Assembly (NCBI RefSeq): GCF_012034245.1
Contig: NZ_JAATEO010000003.1
Span: 62,001-126,000 of the forward strand
Direction: 5' to 3'
DNA: 64,000 bases
Source: Micromonospora thermarum
GTDB taxonomy: Bacteria > Actinomycetota > Actinomycetes > Mycobacteriales > Micromonosporaceae
Below the pieces are notes generated by a model. It did no database searches and was not told where the DNA came from. It worked only from the letters and a program-made list of their open reading frames with translations. Positions within the stretch are counted from its first letter, which is position 1; each line of letters starts with the position of its first letter. Below are positions 36,013 to 46,217 of the stretch, piece by piece. The position numbers and the translations under genes were made by a program.

Positions 36013-37323
36013 TCAGCGCCAGCCGACGTCGATGCGGTCGCCGCGCTCGTCGAAGAAGTGCAGCGCGTCCATCCGGACCGACACGGCGAGCGGGTGCCCC
36101 GGCGACACGGCCGGGTACGGGGCCAGCCGGACCGCCAGCTCGGCCGGGCGGCGGTGGTGCCGGCCCGGGTCGGGGAGCACGCTCGTCCGGGTGCCGGCCG
36201 CCGACGCCACCTCGTCGTCCGACGCCGGCTCCCCCGCGCGGCCGGTGATGCGCTGCACCACCTGGTTGAACCGGCGCAGGCCGCGCTCACCGGGAACCGG
36301 TTGGTCGACCGGGGTGCCCATCTCGTCCACCACCACCGCGGTGGCGCCGATGTCGAGGAAGGCGAGCGACTCGTGGCCGTGGTGCTCCAGGTAGCGGATC
36401 CGGCCGTACAGGACGTCGCCCTGGGTGTCCGGGGTGACCGGCGTCAGCGCCTCGGCCCGCATACCGATTACGATCCGCTCGCCGTGGTAGTGGGCGACCG
36501 CACGGGTGCGGATGTCGTCCCACGGCAGGTAGAGCGCCTGCTCCCCGAGGGTGAGCGTGACGTACCGGTCGAGGTGCACGTAGACGGAGGCCTCCAGCAG
36601 GTTCATCCGGGGGCTGCCGAGGAAGGCGGCGACGTAGAGGGTGGCCGGGCGGCCGTACACCTGGGTGGGCGTGCCGACGTCCTGGAGGACGCCCTTGCGC
36701 ATGATGGCGACCCGGTCGGCCATGGTCAGCGCCTCGGCCTGGTCGTGGGTGACGTAGATCGTGGTGACGCCCAGCTCGCGGGTCAGGCCGGAGATCTCCG
36801 CCCGCAGCTCGGCGCGCAGGCCGCTGTCGAGGTTGGACAACGGCTCGTCCATGAGGAACAGGCCGGGCCGGCGCACGATCGCGCGGCCCATCGCCACCCG
36901 CTGCCGCTGGCCGCCGGAGAGCTGGCCGGGCCGGCGGGCCAGGACGTCGCTGATGCCGAGCGCGCCCGCCACGTCGGCGACCCGCTCAGCCCGCCGGTCC
37001 GGTTCGACGCCGGCCAGCCGGAGCGGGAAGGCGATGTTGTCGCCGACCGTCATGTGCGGGTAGAGGGCGAAGTCCTGGAAGACCATCGCCGCTCCGCGCT
37101 CGCGCGGTGGCAGGTCGTTGGCCAGTTCCCCGCCGAGCAGCACCGCGCCGGAGGTCGGGGTCTCCAGGCCGGCGACCATCCGCAGGACGGTCGACTTGCC
37201 GCAACCCGACGGCCCCAGCAGCACCATGAACTCGCCGTCGTTGACGTCCAGGTTCACTCTGTCGACGGCAGGGGTGCCGTCCTTGAAGACCTTGGTCACA
37301 TCCTTGAGCGCGACGGTGGTCAC
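36013..37323 (-). CDS. Carbohydrate ABC transporter ATPase, MsiK/UgpC-like
   Basis: 436 residues. ATPase domain with Walker A GPSGCGKST, Q-loop FQDFALYPHM, signature LSGGQRQRVAMGRAI, Walker B LFLMDEPLSN and the H-loop His in VTHDQAEAL. A C-terminal MalK-type TOBE/regulatory domain follows (about 240-436), with an inserted Arg/Ala/Ser-rich linker. No permease or binding protein gene lies nearby, so it may be a shared energiser like Streptomyces MsiK. The GTG at 37323 follows GGAGGAG. Confidence 0.92.
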   Translation of the reverse strand: MTTVALKDVTKVFKDGTPAVDRVNLDVNDGEFMVLLGPSGCGKSTVLRMVAGLETPTSGAVLLGGELANDLPPRERGAAMVFQDFALYPHMTVGDNIAFPLRLAGVEPDRRAERVADVAGALGISDVLARRPGQLSGGQRQRVAMGRAIVRRPGLFLMDEPLSNLDSGLRAELRAEISGLTRELGVTTIYVTHDQAEALTMADRVAIMRKGVLQDVGTPTQVYGRPATLYVAAFLGSPRMNLLEASVYVHLDRYVTLTLGEQALYLPWDDIRTRAVAHYHGERIVIGMRAEALTPVTPDTQGDVLYGRIRYLEHHGHESLAFLDIGATAVVVDEMGTPVDQPVPGERGLRRFNQVVQRITGRAGEPASDDEVASAAGTRTSVLPDPGRHHRRPAELAVRLAPYPAVSPGHPLAVSVRMDALHFFDERGDRIDVGWR

Positions 37324-37390
37324 CGTCTCCTCCCCCAGCTCGGTCGGCCGAACCCGAATGACTGTGACGAAGACCACCCCGATCGCACAT

Positions 37391-37416
37391 CGGGTGAACG
37401 TGCCATGTTTCACCCG
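37391..37416. promoter_or_regulatory. Inverted repeat upstream of the sugar ABC ATPase
   Basis: CGGGTGAAC (37391-37399) and GTTTCACCCG (37407-37416) form a near-palindrome with a 7-base centre, 68 bases upstream of the start. It is a likely operator; the regulator is unknown. Confidence 0.45.
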
Positions 37417-37500
37417 TGACAGTCCTATTACGCGCCATCGAGCCAAGACAATGCGGCAATCCGGACACCCGGCACGTCACCGGGGTCCACGAGGGTCCGA

Positions 37501-39699
37501 TCAGCAGGCCGGGACGTGCCCCGGCGGCTCGCCGAGGAACACCCGCCGCACCACCCGTTCGGCCGCGTGGCCGTCGTCGACCCGGCAGAAGCGGTCACGG
37601 AACCGCCGCCGCGCCTCCTCCGCCTCCGGGCCGCGTACCGCGCCGGAGCGGAACACGTCGAGCAGGGCGTCGAGGTCCGTCGCCACCGCCCCCGGCGGCT
37701 CGGCCGTCACGTCGAAGTAGACGCCCCGCGCCAACCGGTACGCCTCCCAGTCGGGGGCGTAGACGACGATCGGCCGGTCCAGGACGGCGTAGTCGAACAT
37801 GGCCGACGAGTAGTCGGTGACCAGCACGTCGGCGGCGAGGTAGAGGTCCTCGACGCGCGGGTGGCCGCTGACGTCGCGTACCCGTTCACGGGTCACCGCG
37901 CGCAGCGCCCGGCGCTCCCGGTCGTGGAAGTAGTGGCTGCGCATGAGCAGGCGGCCGGTCGGGCCGAGCGCGGCGAGGACCCGGTCCGGGTCGAACGGCG
38001 GCCGGTAGCCCGGAAGGTGCTCGCGGTGCGTCGGCGCGTACAGGACCACCTGCTCGCCGACGCCGAGGCCCAGTTCCGCGCGGATCCGCAGCACGTCCTC
38101 GGCGGTGGCGGTGACCAGCCGGTCGTTGCGCGGGTAGCCGACCTCCAGCGTCGTGTACGCGGCCGGGTACGCCCGCTCCCACATCTGGGTGGAGAAGCTG
38201 TTCGAGGTGATGCTGAAGTCCCACCGGTCCACGCGACGCAACAGCCCGGCGAAGTCCATCCCCACCGCTCCGACCGGGTGCCGCTGCTGGTCCAGCCCCA
38301 TCACCTTGACCGGGGTGCCGTGGTGGGTCTGCACGTGGACCGTGCCCGGGCGCTTGCGGACGAAGTCCGGGAAGTTGACGTTGTTGACCAGCCAGCGCGC
38401 CCGCGCCAGCACCCGGTGCTCGGCGGGGGTGCCCGCCACCACGTACTCGACCCCGTCGGGCATGGCCGATGCCCGGTCCCGCCGGACGATCCACACCCCA
38501 CGGACGTCCGGTGCGAGCCGGCGGGCCGCCTCGTAGATCGCCGCCGGGTTGCAGGCGTAGCCGCGGTACCAGTAGGCGGCGTACACGGCGAGCGTCGGGT
38601 CGACCGGCCGGCGCAGTTCCGCCTGGTAGTACCCGCGCAGCGCGATGTCCCGGGCCAGTCGGGCGCTCCGGCGTACCACCGGGGCGGCGCGCCGGGCCCG
38701 CCGCTCGGCCACCTCCCGCGCCTGGTACGCGGTCCGCAGCGCGCTGTACGTCCGCCACCGCCCCTCGGCGACCAGCCGGTGCTTGAGCCCCTCCACCCCG
38801 CCCGGGACCGGGTACCCCTGCGGTGGCCGCCAGCGGGTGCAGTCGGCGGTGATCTGGGCGAAGAAGCGCGGTCGCAGTTCCGGGGCGGTCCGCTCCCCGT
38901 TGCCGAGCACCGTCAGGTAGTGCCAGATCATCCGCTCGAAGAGGACCGGTCGCAGGTCGTCGGCCTCCGGCCCCCACTCGTCCAGGCGCCGGAACACCCG
39001 GTGCCATTGCGTGAAGACCTCGAAGTGCCGGTCGCCCCTCGTCCGGGTGATCGCGCCCGCGCGGCGCTGGCGGTAGTTCACGCAGATCCGGTCCAGCACG
39101 CCGATCCGCTCGGCGAGCAGGAGCGCGGGGTAGGTGAACGAGACGTCCTCGTACCAGCCGGGCGCGAAGCGCAGCCCGTGGTCGAGCAGGAATCCCCGCC
39201 GCAGCACCTTGTTCCACGCGGTGTGCAGCAGGTGGACCGCCTCGGGCCGCTCGCGCAGCCGGAACGTCTCCGCACCGGGCGCCTCCGGGAACACGTCGAG
39301 CATCCCGCTGCGGGTGGTGCTCCCGTTCCACCAGGCCCGGACGTGGTCGACCACGAGCACGTCGGGACGGGTGGCGCGCAGCCGCTCGGCCACCTCGGTG
39401 AGGCATTCCGGCGCGAGCCAGTCGTCGCCGTCGACGAACCACACGTACTCGCCGGCGGCCCGGTCCAGCCCCGCGTTGCGGGCCGGACCGAGCCCGACGT
39501 TCGCCGGCAGCCGGAGCGCGCGCACCCGCGCGTCGCGGGCCGCGTACTCGGCGAGGATCTCGCCGCTGCCGTCCGGGGAGCAGTCGTCGACGCCGATCAC
39601 CTCGATGCCGGTCGCCGACTGCCCGAGGATCGAGTCCAGGCATTCGCGCAGGTAGCCCTGCACGCGGTAGGCCGGGACCACGAAACTGATCAGTGTCAC
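37501..39699 (-). CDS. GT2 glycosyltransferase fused to CDP-glycerol glycerophosphotransferase (TagF-like)
   Basis: 732 residues. The N-terminal GT-A glycosyltransferase (about 1-240) starts with LISFVVPAYRVQGYLRECLD and has the metal motif VDGDDW. A helical linker is followed by a TagF/TagB-type domain (about 385-730) with THHGTPVKVMG and VLVTDYSSAMFDYAVLDRP. It probably adds a sugar and/or polymerises glycerol- or polyol-phosphate units of a wall glycopolymer. The GTG at 39699 has GGAGGG upstream and directly starts the GT2 fold. Last gene of the wall-polymer operon. Confidence 0.9.
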   Translation of the reverse strand: MTLISFVVPAYRVQGYLRECLDSILGQSATGIEVIGVDDCSPDGSGEILAEYAARDARVRALRLPANVGLGPARNAGLDRAAGEYVWFVDGDDWLAPECLTEVAERLRATRPDVLVVDHVRAWWNGSTTRSGMLDVFPEAPGAETFRLRERPEAVHLLHTAWNKVLRRGFLLDHGLRFAPGWYEDVSFTYPALLLAERIGVLDRICVNYRQRRAGAITRTRGDRHFEVFTQWHRVFRRLDEWGPEADDLRPVLFERMIWHYLTVLGNGERTAPELRPRFFAQITADCTRWRPPQGYPVPGGVEGLKHRLVAEGRWRTYSALRTAYQAREVAERRARRAAPVVRRSARLARDIALRGYYQAELRRPVDPTLAVYAAYWYRGYACNPAAIYEAARRLAPDVRGVWIVRRDRASAMPDGVEYVVAGTPAEHRVLARARWLVNNVNFPDFVRKRPGTVHVQTHHGTPVKVMGLDQQRHPVGAVGMDFAGLLRRVDRWDFSITSNSFSTQMWERAYPAAYTTLEVGYPRNDRLVTATAEDVLRIRAELGLGVGEQVVLYAPTHREHLPGYRPPFDPDRVLAALGPTGRLLMRSHYFHDRERRALRAVTRERVRDVSGHPRVEDLYLAADVLVTDYSSAMFDYAVLDRPIVVYAPDWEAYRLARGVYFDVTAEPPGAVATDLDALLDVFRSGAVRGPEAEEARRRFRDRFCRVDDGHAAERVVRRVFLGEPPGHVPAC

Positions 39700-39715
39700 C
39701 CCGGCCGTCCCTCCG

Positions 39716-41680
39716 TCAGCCCGGCCCGCCACCTCCGGCCCGGACCGGCCCGGCCGTCGGCCGCGCGACACGGCCGGGCAGGACCACCCACGCCAGAGCA
39801 ACGCTTGCCACGAACAACACGAGAAGGTACAGACCGAGTGTAACCATCCCGATCTCGGCAATTCCGGCGATCGCCGCGAGGGCCAGCACCACCGAGCGCC
39901 CCTCCCAGCCCAGCGTGGCGGCGCGCAGCGGCGGCGCTACCTTGCGCTTCTCCAGCCGGGCGGTCAGGTCGTAGTGGTGCAGGGTCAGCACGAAGACGTA
40001 CCCGAAGATCACCCAGGCCGGCACGTCGCCGAGCACGCCGACCGCGATGGCGAACAGGTACTCGGCCGCCCGGAGCGCCGCCGGCACCAGCCAGTCCAGG
40101 GCCGCGCCGTGCGGCGCGCGGCCGCCGAGACCTGCGACCAGCAAAACCGCCAGGGCCACCACCACCGACCACCGCGGCGGATCGACGGTGAGGGCCGCCA
40201 GCAGCAACACCGCCGCCGCGAGCGCGGCCAGCATCGCCAGCACCAGCGGGCGGCGGACCACCGGCAGGGCCCGGGCGAGGGGCCCGTCGTCGCGGTGCAG
40301 GGTGGCGTCGACCGTGTCGAGGACCCCCACCCGCATCGAGCGGGAGCGCAGGGTCCGCAGCGCACCGGTGTACGCGAACGCCAGCACCCCCCACGTCAGC
40401 ACCGCGATCAGCGCGGCCCGCTGGTCGAACAGCGCCGCGACGACCGCGACGAGCGCCCACCGCTCACCGATCGGGAAGACGACCGTCCGCTTCAGCCAGT
40501 ACGTGACCGAACCGGTGTCCGCCTGCACCCGGTTGGAGGCGGCGCTGAGCCGGTCACCGATCCCGCCACCGCCACCCGCGGCGGCCTTCGGGCGGCGGGC
40601 CGCCTCGTCGTGCAGCGCCCCGTACCAGGTGTCGGTCATGTGCCGCACGGTCTGGAGGGTCATCGCGGCGATGGCGAGGGCCCAGCCGTACCGGAAGCCC
40701 GCCTGGGTCGCGCCGTAGCCGAGGCCGGCGTAGACCACGTACTCCTTGGCCCGGTCGGCCATCGTGTCGAGCCAGCCGCCCCAGGCGCTGAACGTGCGGG
40801 TGTAGCGGGCGAGCTGACCGTCCACACAGTCCAGCACGAAGCCCAGGTAGAGCAGCACCGCGCCGGTGACCAGCGCCGGCCGGCCGCCCGCGCCGAAGAG
40901 CACGGCCGCCGCCACCGCGAAGGCCACCGAGATCATCGTGACCGTGGTGGGACTGAGGCGCAGCCGCGCGGCGGCCTTCGTCACGTACGGGGACCAGGTG
41001 CTGACGAAGAACGTGGTGAAGAAGTCGTCCCGCTCCTTCACGGACAGCCGCAGCTCCGCCCGGTCCTCGTCCACCGAAGCCACGGCCGCCTCGGCGGCGG
41101 CCAGTTCGGCGGCGTCGCCGACCCGGTGCGCGACGAGCAGGCGTACCCGGTGGGCGAAGGTCAGCGTGCCGCCGGCCGCGAGGTCGGCGAAGAGCCGGTC
41201 CACGGCGGGCCCGCCGACCACGGTGCCGCCGGCCGGCGCGGGACCGACCGGCACCACCCCGGCGGCGACCGACCGCGCGGCGGCGGCGAGGGCCGGCAGG
41301 TCGGCGGTGCCGACCCGCAGCGCCCCGCCGAACGTCCCGGTGGCACCGTCCACCTCGTCGGGGGCCCCGGCGGCGACGATCTGGCCACGGTCCTCGCGCA
41401 CGGCGGTACGGCCGCGCGCGGGCGGGTCGGTGAGCACCAGCGCCACGGTCGGCCCGACCGGGCTGGTGGCGAGGTGCCGCAGGACGGCGGTGTGCGCGAC
41501 CAGGTCGGCCCCGGCGAGGAGCACCGGTTCGGTGGTCGCCTCGACCAGGTCGGCCAGCTCACGCAGGTCGCCGACGACGTGGACCTCGTCGGCTCCGGCG
41601 CGGCGGCACTGCGCCGCCAGTCGTTCGCCGAGAGCCCCGCCGGCCGGCGCGTCGGCGGTCAGCACGATCGCGAGCGTCAC
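39716..41680 (-). CDS. CDP-alcohol phosphotransferase with N-terminal nucleotidyltransferase-like domain
   Basis: 654 residues. The N-terminal region (about 1-200, AIVLTADAPAGGALGERLAAQ) resembles a degenerate sugar-nucleotidyltransferase Rossmann domain. The membrane part has the complete CDP-alcohol phosphatidyltransferase motif DCVDGQLAR-x8-G-x3-D-x3-D (Asp284 to Asp309), and about ten helices overall extend past the usual domain. It could make and transfer a CDP-polyol unit for the wall polymer. The GTGA start overlaps the TagH stop by 4 bases. The fusion and its substrate are not defined by sequence alone. Confidence 0.85.
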   Translation of the reverse strand: MTLAIVLTADAPAGGALGERLAAQCRRAGADEVHVVGDLRELADLVEATTEPVLLAGADLVAHTAVLRHLATSPVGPTVALVLTDPPARGRTAVREDRGQIVAAGAPDEVDGATGTFGGALRVGTADLPALAAAARSVAAGVVPVGPAPAGGTVVGGPAVDRLFADLAAGGTLTFAHRVRLLVAHRVGDAAELAAAEAAVASVDEDRAELRLSVKERDDFFTTFFVSTWSPYVTKAAARLRLSPTTVTMISVAFAVAAAVLFGAGGRPALVTGAVLLYLGFVLDCVDGQLARYTRTFSAWGGWLDTMADRAKEYVVYAGLGYGATQAGFRYGWALAIAAMTLQTVRHMTDTWYGALHDEAARRPKAAAGGGGGIGDRLSAASNRVQADTGSVTYWLKRTVVFPIGERWALVAVVAALFDQRAALIAVLTWGVLAFAYTGALRTLRSRSMRVGVLDTVDATLHRDDGPLARALPVVRRPLVLAMLAALAAAVLLLAALTVDPPRWSVVVALAVLLVAGLGGRAPHGAALDWLVPAALRAAEYLFAIAVGVLGDVPAWVIFGYVFVLTLHHYDLTARLEKRKVAPPLRAATLGWEGRSVVLALAAIAGIAEIGMVTLGLYLLVLFVASVALAWVVLPGRVARPTAGPVRAGGGGPG

Positions 41681-42426
41681 CGCGCCACCGCCCGGTGGTA
41701 CGCGGCCAGCGCCTCGTCGATCGTCCCGTCGACGCTCATCCGGCCGGCGTCGAGGTAGAACCCGCGACGGCAGAACCGGGTCAGATCCTGTTCGTTGTGT
41801 GACACCAGCACCAGAGTGCGCCCCTCCCCGAGCAGACGTTCGATCGTCGCATAGCACTTCCGGCGGAACTCCGCGTCCCCGACCGCGGTCACCTCGTCCA
41901 TGAGCAGGATCGGGTGCGGCAGGTGAGAGATGATCGCGAAACCGAGCCGGACCTTCATTCCGGACGAGTAGTGCCGCACCGAGGTGTCGATGGCCCGCTC
42001 GACCTGCTCCCCGGCGAACGTCACGATCTCGTCGAAGTGGCGGCGCAGGTAGCGCGCCGACAGGCCGTGCAGGCCACCGACCAAGTACAGGTTCTCCCGG
42101 CCGGTCAGCTCGCTGGAGAAGCCCGCGGACAGTTCCAGCAGCGGCGCGACGTCACCCCGGACGGTGATCCGCCCCTCGTCGGGGATGAGCACGCCGGCGA
42201 TCAGCCGCAGCAGGGTGCTCTTGCCGGTGCCGTTGCGGCCGATCACGCCGACCGTGTCGCCGGCCTCGATCGAGAAGGACAGGTCACGCAGCGGCCAGAA
42301 CCGGCCGTCCGAGATGCCGCCGCGCCGGCCCCGGTGGATGACGAGGTCCCGGAGCCGCAGCTGGCGTCGGCGGTTGCGGACGAACTGGATGCCCAGCCCG
42401 TCCGCCTCGATGATCGGGGCGGGCAT
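41677..42426 (-). CDS. Polysaccharide/teichoic acid ABC exporter ATPase (TagH-like)
   Basis: 249 residues. Walker A GRNGTGKSTLLRL, signature SSGMKVRLGFA and Walker B ILLMDEVTAVGD. The pattern after Walker A (PLLELSAGFSSELTGRENLYL) is typical of exporters of O-antigen and teichoic acid. It pairs with the permease immediately upstream and powers export of a wall glycopolymer. The next gene overlaps its stop by 4 bases. Confidence 0.93.
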   Translation of the reverse strand: MPAPIIEADGLGIQFVRNRRRQLRLRDLVIHRGRRGGISDGRFWPLRDLSFSIEAGDTVGVIGRNGTGKSTLLRLIAGVLIPDEGRITVRGDVAPLLELSAGFSSELTGRENLYLVGGLHGLSARYLRRHFDEIVTFAGEQVERAIDTSVRHYSSGMKVRLGFAIISHLPHPILLMDEVTAVGDAEFRRKCYATIERLLGEGRTLVLVSHNEQDLTRFCRRGFYLDAGRMSVDGTIDEALAAYHRAVAR

Positions 42427-43254
42427 TCACAGTTCCTTCAGCACGGCCGGTTCGAGGCGGCGGAACGTCCACCACCCGGCGGCGAGCACGAGAAGGCTAC
42501 CGGCGACGGTGGTGGCGAGCAGTCGGGCGTCGGGGAACTCGGCCGGGTACCACACCGCGTGGTGCAGTTGGAAGATGCCGACCAGCGGGTTCAGCTCGTA
42601 CGCGACCTTCACCCAGCCGGGCAGGCCGGAATCGCGGACGAGACTGAGCGGGTAGATGATCGGCGTGGCGTAGAAGAGCACCCGCACGGCCAGCCGCATG
42701 AACCGCTCGACGTCGCGCATCAGCACGTTGGCCGCGGAGAGCAGCAGCGCCAGCCCGACGAGCAGCACGCCCTGGACGGTCACGGCCAGCGGCAGGGCGA
42801 GCACCGACCATCCGAGGTGGATCCGGTCCGCCACCGCGTACGCCACCGCCACCCCGACCAGGATGGGCAGGCCGGCCGCGTACTCGGCGACCCGGCCGAC
42901 GACCCGGCCGATCGGGAAGACCTGGCGGGGGATGTTCATCGTGGTGATCAGTCGGGACTGGCCGGTCAGCGCGTTGGTCGCCTCGCCGATCGCCGAGCTG
43001 GTCCAGCTCCAGGCGAAGACCCCGGTGATCAGGAACAGCGGGTACGAGTCAGCCGCCTCGCCCAGGTGGCGGGTGGTGTCCCGGGCGTACAGCACGCCGA
43101 ACACGAACCAGTAGATGGCGCCGGTGCCGAGCGGCTCGATCAGCGACCAGAGGTACCCCAGCACCGACTGCTGGTACTTCACCGCCAGGTCGCGGCGGAC
43201 GAGGATGCGCAGCGCGTCGCGGTGCGACCAGAGCGCGCCCACGCCAGAACTCAC
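42427..43254 (-). CDS. Polysaccharide/teichoic acid ABC exporter permease (TagG-like)
   Basis: 275 residues, six membrane helices of the ABC-2 type. RRDLAVKYQQSVLGYLWSLI at the N-terminus is the usual amphipathic start, and LNPLVGIFQLHHAVWYP lies near the C-terminus. It adjoins the ATPase gene with no gap. First gene of a four-gene leftward operon for a wall polymer. Confidence 0.93.
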   Translation of the reverse strand: MSSGVGALWSHRDALRILVRRDLAVKYQQSVLGYLWSLIEPLGTGAIYWFVFGVLYARDTTRHLGEAADSYPLFLITGVFAWSWTSSAIGEATNALTGQSRLITTMNIPRQVFPIGRVVGRVAEYAAGLPILVGVAVAYAVADRIHLGWSVLALPLAVTVQGVLLVGLALLLSAANVLMRDVERFMRLAVRVLFYATPIIYPLSLVRDSGLPGWVKVAYELNPLVGIFQLHHAVWYPAEFPDARLLATTVAGSLLVLAAGWWTFRRLEPAVLKEL

Positions 43255-43285
43255 CGCCGCCTCCCGCCCGCGAGACGGACGGGGC

Positions 43286-44692
<1,407 letters not shown>

Positions 44693-44854
44693 GGCTGTAC
44701 TTCCTCGCCGCCGCACCCCGTCGTGCGGGCTCCCGCTCGGTGGTGGCCGCGCGGTCCGGTCGACCGTCGGCGGGGCAACCGTGGGTGGGCTGCCCGACCC
44801 GCCAGCCTACCCGCCCAGGTCAGCCTCCACCCGGCGACGCCCGCCGCCGCGCAT

Positions 44855-44927
44855 GATCACGCTCGATCCATGAAGCAGTGGTATTGCGGTGCCTCGGAGG
44901 GGACTACATCCAGGATCGAGCGCGATC
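44855..44927. repeat. 73-bp intergenic palindromic element
   Basis: GATCACGCTCGATCC (44855-44869) is an inverted match, 14 of 15, to GGATCGAGCGCGATC (44913-44927). The centre contains CGGTGCCTCGGAGG, sharing GGTGCCTCG with the centre of the element at 26136-26204. It lies in a 404-base gap (44693-45096) with no gene. Confidence 0.7.
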
Positions 44928-45096
44928 TTGACCGGCCGGGGGAGCGTTCAGGTCAGGGGCATCGGGTCACCGGCGCGCGGGTATGCACCTACGGGTCAGC
45001 GGGCCGCCGATCCTCCTCGGGACCGAGGGCGCGGTGGTGCCCCCTTCCTACCGTTGACTCAGAGGCGGCGGAACGCCGCAGAGTGGGAGTACGACG

Positions 45097-45300
45097 ATGA
45101 GTCGCAGACTGGTCCGGCCCCGTCAGGGGCGCATGATCGCCGGCGTGTGCGCCGGCCTGGCGCAGCGGTTCGGTTGGTCGGCCGGGTTCGTCCGGCTGCT
45201 GTTCCTGCTGTCCCTGCTGCTGCCCGGCACCCAGGTGATCGTCTACGCGATCCTCTGGATCCTGATGCCGAACGAGGACCGCTACGTCACCACCTACTGA
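45097..45300 (+). CDS. PspC domain protein
   Basis: 67 residues. Short basic N-terminus, then the PspC core IAGVCAGLAQRFGWSAGFVR and a membrane helix (about 33-58). PspC proteins relate to envelope stress. GGGAG lies 7 bases before the ATG. Single gene with its own terminator. Confidence 0.93.
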   Translation: MSRRLVRPRQGRMIAGVCAGLAQRFGWSAGFVRLLFLLSLLLPGTQVIVYAILWILMPNEDRYVTTY

Positions 45301-45317
45301 TCCCCGCCCCGACACCG

Positions 45318-45347
45318 GCGCCCGCCCCGTTCTCCCGGGGCGGGCGC
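45318..45347. terminator. Bidirectional terminator between PspC and DUF4230 genes
   Basis: GCGCCCGCCCCG pairs perfectly with CGGGGCGGGCGC around a 6-base loop. Confidence 0.8.
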
Positions 45348-45361
45348 GGTCGTCCAGAGGG

Positions 45362-46120
45362 TCAGGGGGCCGTGTACGTCACGGTGACGCGCTCGTAGCC
45401 GAGGGAGCGGAGCAGGCCCTCCAGCATCTTGCGGGTGTTCTCCTCGGCGCGCTGGGTCAGGCCGCTGTCCCGAGCGGCGGCGGTGATCCGCTCCTCGGCG
45501 AGCTGGTAGACCTGCTGCTGCCGGTTGGGATCCCCCTCGACAAGGTCGCCGATCCGGTTGAGCAGCCCGCGCTCCTCGGCGAAGACGTAGCTCTTCTCCA
45601 GGTCGAGGTTGGTCTTCGCGAGCTGCGGCGCGGGCAGGGTGATCTCGACCGACTTGCCGTCGGCGGACTCGACGATCGCACCCTCGGAGATCTTCGCGAA
45701 GTCGACGTACGCCTCGACGCTGCCCGCACCGACGAAGAGCGTGCGCTGGTTGAGCAGCCAGTCCGGGACGTTGCGCCGGTCGTTCTGGAGGTCGACCACG
45801 ACCTGGAAGTTGCCCTCGGCGGCGACGTAGCGGCTCAGATCCTGGATCGACTTGAGCAGCGCGGGCTGGCTGCGGTCGGTCTGCTCCTTGGCGAACGGGT
45901 TGCGGAACTCGGGCAGGATGCCGGTGGCCTGCACACCGAGCAGCACCACCACCGTCAGCGCCGCCGCGCCGAGCACCAGCAGCAGGCGGTGGACCGGCCC
46001 GCCGCCCGAGGTGGGCGCTGGCGGCTCCGGTGCGTCGTCGGACCGGGCCTTCAGCGTGTCGGTGGTCGGGTAGCCCGGAAACTCCCGGGTGGGCTGGTTG
46101 ATGTCACCGTCGCGCGCCAT
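45362..46120 (-). CDS. DUF4230 membrane-anchored protein
   Basis: 252 residues. Cytoplasmic N-terminus (about 1-45), one membrane helix (about 46-65) and an extracytoplasmic DUF4230 domain with the conserved LVGAGSVEAYVDFAKI-like and LPAPQLAKTNLDLEKSYVF parts. Function unknown. The ATG at 46120 is chosen. A perfect 17-bp palindrome lies 16 bases upstream. Confidence 0.85.
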   Translation of the reverse strand: MARDGDINQPTREFPGYPTTDTLKARSDDAPEPPAPTSGGGPVHRLLLVLGAAALTVVVLLGVQATGILPEFRNPFAKEQTDRSQPALLKSIQDLSRYVAAEGNFQVVVDLQNDRRNVPDWLLNQRTLFVGAGSVEAYVDFAKISEGAIVESADGKSVEITLPAPQLAKTNLDLEKSYVFAEERGLLNRIGDLVEGDPNRQQQVYQLAEERITAAARDSGLTQRAEENTRKMLEGLLRSLGYERVTVTYTAP

Positions 46121-46136
46121 CGCCCTCACCGTCCTC

Positions 46137-46153
46137 CTCAGACATCGTCTGAG
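46137..46153. promoter_or_regulatory. Perfect palindrome upstream of the DUF4230 gene
   Basis: CTCAGACATCGTCTGAG has perfect 7-base arms around ATC, 16 bases before the start codon. It is a good operator candidate; the cognate regulator is unknown. Confidence 0.5.
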
Positions 46154-46217
46154 AATGACGTTACGGCCCTCGTACGACACCCGCGCGGCGAGCGACCCGA
46201 TCGGGTGACGGCCCGGG

